A stretch of DNA of 64,000 bases, from contig BFEA01000395.1 in the NCBI GenBank assembly GCA_003427395.1, positions 1,303,257 through 1,367,256 of the forward strand. Reading direction: 5' to 3'. Within the stretch, counting starts at the first letter, position 1. The number at the start of each line of letters is the position of its first letter. Shown here in pieces: positions 56,541 through 64,000 of this stretch. The DNA comes from Chara braunii. Lineage: Eukaryota > Streptophyta > Charophyceae > Charales > Characeae. Below the pieces are notes generated by a model. The model ran no database searches. It saw only the letters and a program-made list of their open reading frames with translations, and was not told the DNA's origin. A program made the position numbers and the translations under genes.

Positions 56541-57182
56541 GTGGAAATATTTAGCATGGCATGCAAGATACTCCATTCATTCACTCGTCAGGTGAGTAAG
56601 CAGTTCACACACCTCACACAAGATCAAGACTATGGAGGATGGAAGAAGAACCCAGAATACCCCAGCAGGCAGTCAATTCCATGCACACACACATGGGCAC
56701 CTTGGCGGCACGACACTTACCTGAGTGGCCGGGCTCTTGAGATGAAAAGAAACTCAACCCCCTCTCACATAGTCCTCCTGACCCAATTAGCATCCTCTAC
56801 ACTAGTGTCCTATCATCTAGGAGGGTCAACATCTACCCCAAAGTACAACGCCGGATCCCCTGCCGATGTTGAAGATCAAAGTAGCAACTTGCAGTCCGTA
56901 GGTGGAGATATGGCTGCCACCCTCAAGCTCGCCTACTTGAGGAGAGCCCTGAAGTCACTCCTCGTCTTCCTTGAAGTCCAGATTCAAGTTGTAGGTGCCC
57001 TTCACTGTCGCCTCTCTCAAATTGCATCACGAAGTCCCACCTTGTGTCTCACCACCACAAACATGCACTTAAGCTACCTGGCCGGGTCTAATGTCGACCC
57101 TACACGGCCCTGCCAGGTGGGAGCAGCTTCCCTTCACCACGCTGCCCCACTTAACCCTAAGTGGTTAGCCCTTACGACTTAG
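56541..57182 (+). CDS. Antisense ORF (213 aa) in the element 2 leader
   Basis: An uninterrupted 213-codon ORF on the strand opposite gag-pol, between the 5' LTR/PBS and gag, where leader RNA is expected. It has no recognised motif; composition is Ser/Thr/Leu-rich (SSTLVSYHLGGSTSTPKYN). Antisense ORFs in this position are known in some large plant gypsy elements, so it is worth noting, but chance is quite possible. The sense strand here has no long ORF. Confidence 0.25.
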   Translation: MEIFSMACKILHSFTRQVSKQFTHLTQDQDYGGWKKNPEYPSRQSIPCTHTWAPWRHDTYLSGRALEMKRNSTPSHIVLLTQLASSTLVSYHLGGSTSTPKYNAGSPADVEDQSSNLQSVGGDMAATLKLAYLRRALKSLLVFLEVQIQVVGALHCRLSQIASRSPTLCLTTTNMHLSYLAGSNVDPTRPCQVGAASLHHAAPLNPKWLALTT

Positions 57183-57229
57183 GTTAGGGTTGTGGCGGCA
57201 AAGTCAACTCTCACCAGCAAGTAGAATCC

Positions 57230-57241
57230 GCTCTGATACCA
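57230..57241 (-). other. Primer-binding site of element 2 (tRNA-iMet)
   Basis: TGGTATCAGAGC on the minus strand, one base inside the 5' LTR. It is complementary to the 3' end of initiator tRNA-Met, the standard plant retrotransposon primer. Confidence 0.9.
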
Positions 57242-57242
57242 A

Positions 57243-58583
57243 TGTTACGATCCTGGCCAATTTCGAAGTATACATTCTTCAGAAAGTACAGTGCCGTCCA
57301 ATTGCAAAAAGAAATGAATGAACTTGAGACGAGAGAAAGGGAAAGAAGAAGAAGAAGAAGTAAGAAAGAAGAGGAAGATGTACTGCAGCATAGACCAAAG
57401 ATAATACTCTTCTTCTTCGCCAACCAATCTCCTCCTCCCTTATTCAAACAAGAAATAACAATAATAATGTGGAATGGCTGAACCATAATCAATGTCCGAA
57501 TCCCACTTCTACTGCAGGCACAACATGACGTCCACCATAACCATGGCCACCCTACTCCTTCCTCTCACATGTAGGCCGAGGCTATGGCGGACTACTGAAG
57601 GCTGGACAACCCAAAGCAGCTATGTCGCTGCCTCCCTGTGCAAAAGACAACGCAAAGCAGCTATGCCGCTGCTCACTAGGCCGCCATGCCTGTCTCTGCC
57701 CCGAGCTTCCTTGGTGCGGCACTACCCCAACGGGGCCCTTCCAGATGCAGCGCCTAACAAGGTGATGAAGATGGTGTCCACCATAGCCAGGTAAGTACCT
57801 CGCCACTCTCCTCCTTAGTCCCCTTCTCCCTCCTTGTCCTACCGGTAGAGCTCCACCATAGCCAAGGTGGAAGCTCCCGGCTTCTTCCTCCCAGCAGCGC
57901 TGTAGTACCCAGCGCTACTCCAGCCAGCGCTCCAGCAGCGTGTCGCCAAACTTGCACACTGAAGAATGAGGCCGGGCTCTTCCCTCGGCCTCGTGATATA
58001 GCGGCCTACTTGCCTCCTGGGCGGTGACTTCCAGGCCGCTCGGCCTCCCAAGCAACCGGTACCTCCTCCCTTTTGGAGCGAAACATCATTGCAGACTCTG
58101 ATATTGCCCGTACAGGCTCTAGACTTAGACTGGATGGACTGGTACCGGTCTAGACCTAGCCTACCGCTACTGGGCCTCTAGAAATGCCAACTTTTTTTTT
58201 CTGCTCGGCCTCGAGTACCCGGCACATCTCCTGCTACTGGGTGTGGTACCGGCCTACCTGCTACTTCAGTGGTTTTCCGCTGCTCTAAGTGCCGCGGGCC
58301 TCTGGCTCCGCCACTTGAGTGTTTTCCCCTGCTGCAACCCTCAATGCCATGGCCACAGGTAAGTACCGGCCCTACGGGCCTGCCAAACAAGCAAGTACCC
58401 TTGCGGGCCACACACACACTCATACCGACAAGCACTCAGACAGGCACGCAGGTCAACAAGCACGCACACATACAGACTTAGAAAACTCGGCAGAATGCGG
58501 GAATCTCAGCAAGGCATCCATTCCATCTGCAGAACTTCAGAAATCAGCAGTGTTCTCAGTCTGTGTTATGGCGGGTCAGTACA
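57243..58583 (-). repeat. Element 2 LTR, right (5' LTR)
   Basis: Begins TGTTACGATCCTGG and ends GGGTCAGTACA. Differs from the left LTR by scattered substitutions, shorter (GAA)n and the missing 65-bp assembly duplicate. Followed by ATATTAATAA, containing the target duplication. Confidence 0.9.
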
Positions 58584-59087
58584 ATATTAATAAATCAATC
58601 ATATTGAGAAATATAAGATTGTTAATACCTGTATATCTCCACTGATAGTAAGCCTGCACTAACAACACCAGACACACTGCAGGGAGGAACATGCGGCTGC
58701 GAGAGTGCAATTCATACAGTTTTTCTTTTCACTTCTGTGAAATGGAGAAAGCATAGACTTTTTTAGTTTTTTTCTTGAAAAAAAAAAACTACCAAAGACT
58801 GGCAAAGAGTCCAAGCAACATATTTTTCTGTCATGTCAATTGGACATGGAAATGGAACAACAACAACTCTGTATTTAGATGGCTGTAACAGACACTCAGA
58901 CACTCAGTCCTTGACCGCACGAAAAGAGGCATATGAGGAACACTACCCTGTATTGCTCTATGAATGCTATCGAAAAATATTAATTTGGCAAAAGCTGCCT
59001 ACTAGCAGTGGCTAAAATACTAAAGTATTTAATATTCTGGCTGTTGCTTGGTATGTCTCTGACGATTCCTCTTGTCTTTCCATCCAG
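58584..59087 (+). other. 3' end of GDH intron 2
   Basis: AT-rich and non-coding; ends CTTGTCTTTCCATCCAG, a good polypyrimidine tract and acceptor for exon 3. Confidence 0.7.
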
Positions 59088-59193
59088 GCATGTAACAATG
59101 TCCTCAAGGTGCAATTCCCTTTGAAGATGTCAAATGGGACGGTTGAAGTTATAGAGGCCTTCCGTGCAGAGCATTCTCATCACCGACTGCCTG
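59088..59193 (+). CDS. GDH: Glutamate dehydrogenase, exon 3
   Basis: Bounded by TTTCCATCCAG| and |GTAAGG. Encodes residues 88-122 plus one base: [20 protein letters not shown], then [15 protein letters not shown]. The animal enzyme has the same pattern here (C.HVL...FP, then WEVIEGYRAQHSQHR), so the match is to the first strands of the Glu/Leu/Phe/Val dehydrogenase dimerisation domain. The entry in phase 0 fits exon 2 (..AQIK) and the exit in phase 1 fits exon 4 (G|TG, Val123). Confidence 0.92.
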
Positions 59194-59734
59194 GTAAGGG
59201 AGCTCCCCTCTCCATCATTATATTGAGCTATTACCAAAAAAAAAGGCATAAAACACTTATAAAGTTATAATACTAATAAGTTAATAACTAATAGGCAATA
59301 ATCTCATAGCCAGAGGTGAGAGAGGCCATCTGTGTGTAAACATTTTCAGTGCCAGATTTTTACAGCTGAGAAGAATCACACAGACTCAGACTGTGCCTCC
59401 TCCATTACATTGCTGCTGAGGAGTGTCAAGTTGTCAGCTGATCGCTACAGTCTGTCTAGTACAGACTCGTTACCTGAGCAGCAAGGAGGCGAGAAGGGTG
59501 ATGCACTAGCACGTGCGCTTGTGCACATGGGAACAATGTGTTTTTGTGATATGTCGTGCCCCGTAATGGTGTGTTTCAACTGTAATTGATTGAAATTTCG
59601 GTAGTTCATAACTGTCATTACATTGCTGGCAAATTGTACAGGACACATGAGTGAATAACAAGAAGCTCACTCTGAATCTCCCTCCTCCCTCGCATTGTAT
59701 GTGACATGTGAATGAATAGCATGGCTATGCTGAA

Positions 59735-60090
59735 CCGGACGCCAGACCAGATCCAGATGCCCAATGCCAGACCAGCCCCGGCCACATCTCGTCGTTCGGA
59801 TATCTGGAAATATCCGGAAAATCTGGACTAGTCGGGATGTCCTATCCAGATTCCAGATTTGTCCACAAAAAGAAAATCAACGGCTCCGGATTTGCCCCCA
59901 AAAAACGATGTTTTTAAGGTTGACAGGACATCCCAAGAAGTCCGGATTTTCCGGACATTTCTAGATATCTGAACGACCAGATATGGCCAGCCGGTCCGGT
60001 GTTGTTCATCTGGATCTGGTCGTTCGGATATCTGGAAATGTCCAGAAGATCTGGGCATGTTGGGATGTCCTATCTGGATTCCGGATTGTC
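59735..60090. mobile_element. Foldback element plus extra arm copy
   Basis: About 55 bp at 59789-59842 (GTTCGGATATCTGGAAATAT, then CGGGATGTCCT) pair with 59929-59984 on the other strand. A third, sense copy follows at 60019-60075 (GTTCGGATATCTGGAAATGT). Further out, CCAGACCAGATCCAGATG near 59746 pairs with CATCTGGATCTGG at 60008-60020. No coding content. Probably nested MITEs. Confidence 0.6.
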
Positions 60091-60344
60091 CAAAAAAAAA
60101 GACAATGGTCGTAAGATTGAAAGGCCTGTGAGAAGTTTAGGGAAGGCCTGCGGGAAGGGACTGCCAGGAACGGCATTCAAAAGAGCATTCCAGGCATACA
60201 TGGGATAGGTTGAAATGAAAGAGCTGCCCAACCCGAGACAGAGTCCCAGCCTACCTTAGTGGTGAACTCGTCCTCTGTTGGTACTTCGAGCTTGTGTGCA
60301 TGTGTGCTGTAGAGTGTGGGTGGGTGGTATGTCGTGTGCTGTGC

Positions 60345-60557
60345 TGCACAGCGTGTGTGTGTGTGTGTCTGTTCAGTGTGGTTTTGAAGTTTCACGACAA
60401 CCCACGAAAACCCTGTCTGGCAGGGGCCTTAAAAAAATTGCACCATGCCTTCAGCAACAGCCGAGGACTTAGAAACCCCTCCACCACCGAAAGTTCTTTT
60501 GACCCCACCCCGTGGCCCACCAATCCAGACCCCAGCTCCTGACACCACAGGCCGGTC

Positions 60558-60617
<60 letters not shown>

Positions 60618-60840
60618 TAATGAGGTGTGAAAGTTCACAACAGCTCACGAGAAGCCTGTCTGGATGCCAGACAGGGCCTTCAAAAATTGGACAATAGTTC
60701 TTAACTTCTTAGTGACAGCCCAGCACTTGAAAAAACGCCCTCTGCAGCAGAAAAGTTTTTGGACCCTATCCCAGGGTCCGCATATGCAGACCTCAGGACA
60801 CCGGACTCCGGTCAGTATGGATCCATGTCTGGGTGTGCGA
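60345..60840 (+). repeat. ~250-bp tandem duplication with (GT)n
   Basis: Each unit has a GT tract, then a block with TTCAC(G/A)ACA and C(A)CACGA, CCTGTCTGG, GGGCCTT(C/A)AAAAA, and ends near GACACC(A/G)...CCGGTC. Unit 1 spans about 60345-60558; unit 2 spans about 60559-60840 and starts with the long (GT)n at 60559-60615. Confidence 0.55.
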
Positions 60841-60871
60841 GTTATACCTTGATGAATAGTAAAGAACTCAC

Positions 60872-60914
60872 CAAGCTCATCTTTGCGTTCTTCCAAGTTT
60901 TGTATGTCAACCAT
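60872..60914 (-). CDS. Possible small minus-strand exon
   Basis: The minus strand reads ATG then VDIQNLEERKDEL and ends G|GTGAGT, a consensus donor. About 570 bp further, HKLEVPTEDEFTTK|GTAGGC (60303-60256) is another coding-like stretch with a donor. They might belong to a small gene nested in GDH intron 3, but acceptors are weak and no family is recognised. Chance is the default. Confidence 0.15.
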
Positions 60915-61117
60915 GGCAGAGAAAAGATAGCAGGAATTGGTTATCAAAAGTTAGGAGGGAGGAATCTGCTCTGGAGTGGGCTTGGAATGTTACTTTTGAA
61001 GGTAGAGGGGTTGAGGGATGGGAGAGGGAGTCTTATTTTCAAAAATGAATAAAGGGAGCAACTGGAGGGAAGCAACAAAAAGCCAGCCACCTTTGTCGGT
61101 GAAAGAGAAGCCAGTGG

Positions 61118-61862
61118 GCCCCAGTTAGAGAAGTGTGTGCAAGGCACTTCAAGCCCTGCCTTAGAAGTCCTCTGTCCAGTGATGTGGGATGCATCTTCGC
61201 TTTTCTAATGTACTGTCAAGTTGTCAACCCTCCTGTCTGAGTACCCACATTGGTACATCGATTTTAGTATTTTACACCAATTTCACGGTTATACCACCAG
61301 TACTATGAGTCTATGACCCTTCCCTTGCTAAGCCTAGAAACGCCCTGTGCATTGTGCACCAAAAAAAAAAAAAAAGAACCGACGCGTTTTCATTTTTGGC
61401 TGGCGCTGCTTGCCATTTAGCTCCAGGAGGCCGTGCGCTGGAACTTGTGGCATGTTAACGGCTGCGTAGGAGAAAAATGACTGGGACATACTTTTGGAAA
61501 TCGAAGGTGATTGTGTGTGCAAGCCCTTCCTTAGAAGTTGTTTGTTTGTGCAGTGATGTGATGTGGGATGCGTCTTCGCTTTTTTGAAGTTTTTTCTCAT
61601 TGACTGTCAAGTTGTGTCAACCCTCTTGTCTGAGTGCCCACATTAGCAAGTTTTCGCTTCTACACCAGCTTCACGGTAACACCACCAGTATTTATGACCC
61701 TTCCCTTGCCAAGCCTACAAATGCCCTGCACACCAAAAACAAAGAAACCGACGCATTTTCTTCTTTGGCTGGCGCGGCGCCACCAGCCATTTCGTTCCGG
61801 TAAGCCGTGCCCCGAAAGTTGCGGCGTGTTAACAGCCGCGTTGGAGAAAAATGGCTGGGAAA
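61118..61862 (+). repeat. ~375-bp tandem duplication in GDH intron 3
   Basis: Blocks in unit 1 recur in unit 2 about 375-380 bp later: GATGTGGGATGC(A/G)TCTTCGC at 61181 and 61560, then TGACCCTTCCCTTGC, CCGACGC(G/A)TTTTC, GGCTGGCGC and GAGAAAAATG(A/G)CTGGGA. An A run in unit 1 (61360-61374) is replaced by AAAAACAAAGAAA in unit 2. Diverged at 10-20 per cent of sites by eye. Unit 2 ends about 120 bp before exon 4. Confidence 0.75.
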
Positions 61863-61918
61863 TGTACTGGTTGAAATTGAATCCGACTGACTGGATGAAA
61901 ACGTGGCTATGGCTATGA

Positions 61919-62116
<198 letters not shown>

Positions 62117-62270
62117 TAACATAAGAGTCGAAAGACAGGGAGAGAACTCATGACCTGTTTATCAACACGTACATTTGTGTGCCATTCAGGACTTGAACTC
62201 AATGTGTCTGTCCGACTTTTTTTATAAAGAAGATTTAACTGTTTGCCTGTATTGGACTTAGATATCAAGT

Positions 62271-62510
62271 CACTGACCTACTATGTCATGTTTGCAAAGC
62301 CGTTCTGGCGCTGTGAGACTCACTACGTCTGTCATCCAGTCACCCAGTTTGTCAGGTGTCTGAAGCCACGCTGTCGCTGTCAGAGTCACGAACTCCTTCA
62401 TGCACTGACCTACTCTGTCATGCGGGCGAACCCGCACAGGCTCTCTGTGAGAGTCACTGTCTTTAATTCGCTGACCTACTTTTTCATGCCGGCGAAGCCG
62501 CACAGGCCTG
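62271..62510 (+). repeat. ~66-bp diverged tandem repeat (4 units)
   Basis: CACTGACCTACT.TGTCATG-type starts occur near 62270, 62336 (degenerate), 62403 and 62468, each followed by GC(A/G)AA(G/C)CCGCACAGG in the last two. A further copy is at 63140-63186 (TCACTGACC...GCGAAGCCGCACTGG). Confidence 0.65.
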
Positions 62511-62518
62511 ATCTGTTA

Positions 62519-62613
62519 GCCATTTTGTTGTGTAGATTTTATGTTGTTATGCCATTTTGTTGTGTAGATTTTATGTTGTTATGCCATTTTGTTGTGTAGA
62601 TTCTATGTTGTTA
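62519..62613 (+). repeat. 32-bp tandem repeat (3 units)
   Basis: GCCATTTTGTTGTGTAGATT plus TTATGTTGTTAT repeats at 62519, 62551 and 62583, with one substitution in the last unit. Confidence 0.95.
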
Positions 62614-63582
62614 TGTTGGCAGATGCAGTACAATTTTGGGCGATTCCGAATTGATCAGAACGGTTACGAGTTTTGAAAGAAGGACCCCCCAAAAAAATGC
62701 CATCAAGAGTTGTGAAAATGATTTCTCTTTTTGAAAAGTGGTCAGAGTGATCAGATCCCCGCGTGCTCAGGTATGGGAACGTTTTGAGGAGGAGAAGCGG
62801 GGTAGCGGAAGAGTGATGGGCTGTACATAACTGTTAAACAGCAAGTACACGGCCCCAGCCTTGCAGAAAGTTATTTGTAACCACAAGCTAAACGCGGAGG
62901 GGCCACGCGGCGTGGGGCGCCATTGAAAAACAAAAATCGGCGGCTTCCGAAGTGGTGCGGGTTTCGTGCTGACACCCGCAGGTTGATGTGTGGTGTACTG
63001 GTGCTTCAAGGTTCAGTTAGGTTACAGTGTAGGATAGTTCGTACTTGGTATGTTGGCGTTTAGTCTGTGTGTGTGTCTAATTGGTTTGAAAAGAAGAAGA
63101 AAAATGTGCACTGCTCGCCTGTGTTGGACTCAGATTCTGTGTCACTGACCTTGTACTTAGTCCTGCGGGCGAAGCCGCACTGGCTCCTCTTCTCACTATT
63201 ATTATTTGACCGTACACTGCGTACAGGGTTTTCTAAAATGCAGTGGACTCTCATCCAGGTGGCCTGACCTTTGTTGAATATTTGGGGAAACAAAATGAGA
63301 GGGTGGTGTCGGCGACTTTATCGGACTGTGTCAAATTTATAGAGACCCTGCCCGCCATACGTAACTGGGATGATATGCCCTTTTCTGTGCATTGTGGCTG
63401 GTCTCCTCAATCTCACATGTCAACGGTTTTGTATATTTGGGTTTCTTTTGCTATAATGGGCTCAGGGTTGAGGTGAGGGGCTCAGCTCGTGTTTGCTCGA
63501 CTTGCCCATTAGAGATCATGAAAATTTGCCAGTACCATCCACGCCTCCCCCCTCCCTTCTTTGTCTACTCTCCAACCCCCTA

Positions 63583-63756
63583 CCAGGAGGGGCAAGGCCA
63601 ACTATCTCAGCCTTTAGTTGAAGGAGAAAGCTCAGTTGGTAGAGCACACAAGGGGCATTCAGAAGGTCGTGGGTTCGATTCTCGCATCATTGACCACGCC
63701 CCCCTGTGGCTTGCTTCGGGTTCACCGGCTGAGATAGTCGGCCTTGCCCCTCCTGG
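63583..63756 (+). mobile_element. tRNA-like sequence inside a 30-bp inverted repeat
   Basis: 63583-63612 (CCAGGAGGGGCAAGGCCAAC and on) matches the reverse complement of 63727-63756 at 29 of 30 positions. Between them, 63621-63690 has an A box (AGCTCAGTTGGTAGAGC, with a complete D-arm GCTC/GAGC) and a B box (GGTTCGATTC) in a pairable T-arm. The anticodon stem is poor and the acceptor stem cannot be closed, so it is unlikely to be a working tRNA gene. A tRNA-derived SINE head or a tRNA pseudogene captured by a TIR element fits best. Confidence 0.65.
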
Positions 63757-64000
63757 TGGGTCAGGATGTAGCTGGGGAGTCGCCTTCTAGCTCGTGGCAG
63801 GTGTTAGGGATTGCAGCGGTGCTTAGGCACGGTCGGTGTCAATCCATAACTGCAACAATCAACGATTCCAAGCTCCACTAAGATGCTAGGGGATTAGGAA
63901 GCGTGAGCTCAGTCAGGTGCATGAGAAAAGAATACAGCAGCTACAGCTTAGTTAAAAAAAAAAAAGAAAAAAAAAAGAAGTGTTTATTAAACTTTATTTT

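Larger units (their letters stand above)
48770..58583 (-). mobile_element. Ty3/gypsy chromovirus-like element 2, complete structure
   Basis: Long LTRs (48770-50210 and 57243-58583), both starting TGTTACGATCC and ending ATTACA or AGTACA. A 5-bp target duplication AATAT is found outside both ends, allowing one ambiguous base at the right end. Just inside the right LTR, TGGTATCAGAGC (minus, 57241-57230) matches the 3' end of initiator tRNA-Met, a typical primer-binding site. Just inside the left LTR, GAGGGGGGGGTAG (minus) is the polypurine tract. Minus-strand gag, protease, RT, RNase H, integrase and chromodomain remnants lie in order. It sits antisense in GDH intron 2. The coding region is frameshifted. 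Confidence 0.92.

Noticed and set aside
63243-63476. Next GDH exon
   Set aside because: The ORF looks protein-like but shows none of the GDH sequence expected after GGIKI (for example the VPAPD motif).
63619-63692. Functional tRNA gene
   Set aside because: D- and T-arms are good, but the anticodon stem and acceptor stem do not pair and no clear anticodon loop forms.

Overview
The window is nuclear DNA of a eukaryote with very long introns. Direct evidence is a gene split by canonical GT-AG introns with matching phases, U6 snRNA-derived retropseudogenes, two chromovirus-like Ty3/gypsy LTR elements (one primed by initiator tRNA-Met), several APE/RT LINE relics and abundant microsatellites. A streptophyte alga such as Chara, or a similar TE-rich alga or early land plant, is my best guess; this is inference only.

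The one conserved cellular gene I can assemble is a mitochondrial glutamate dehydrogenase on the + strand. Exon 1 (11347-11515) encodes an Arg/Ala/Ser-rich presequence. Exon 2 (47642-47733), exon 3 (59088-59193) and exon 4 (61983-62111) encode the start of the dimerisation/catalytic domain. Every junction keeps phase, and the three family lysines sit at the expected spacing (24 and 12 residues). The gene continues beyond the window. Intron 1 is about 36.1 kb, intron 2 about 11.4 kb and intron 3 about 2.8 kb, so almost everything from 11.5 to 62 kb is transposon-filled intron.

Layout. 1-131: possible last exon of an upstream gene. 0.4-1.6 kb: degenerate AT-rich repeats. 1.7-7.0 kb: a very large diverged inverted repeat with arms over 2 kb, centred near 4.8 kb, with nested MITE-like insertions and a third partial copy at 7.1-7.3 kb. 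7.3-11.3 kb: unassigned DNA, an antisense U6 fragment, an A-tailed retroposon and the GDH 5' region. 11.5-15.1 kb: intron with microsatellites, foldbacks and two insertions flanked by long direct repeats. 15.2-26.1 kb: a minus-strand LINE split by a degenerate 8-kb gypsy element. 26.1-31.2 kb: tandem repeats and TIR elements. 31.2-36.9 kb: U6 fragments followed by a nearly full-length but broken + strand LINE. 37-38.7 kb: LINE and hairpin fragments. 38.7 kb: a U6 retropseudogene with a 12-bp target-site duplication. 38.9-44.3 kb: little recognisable. 44.3-47.0 kb: a TIR element, then a U6/LINE chimera containing an in-frame tandem triplication. 48.8-58.6 kb: a structurally complete gypsy element (LTRs, PBS, PPT, TSD) with decayed ORFs. 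58.6-64 kb: GDH exons 3-4, foldbacks, tandem duplications and a tRNA-like sequence enclosed by a 30-bp inverted repeat.

The most notable signals are the transposon-packed GDH gene with an animal-like sequence, five U6-derived insertions in one window (at least one fused to a truncated LINE), the giant inverted repeat, and the tRNA-like unit inside an inverted repeat.
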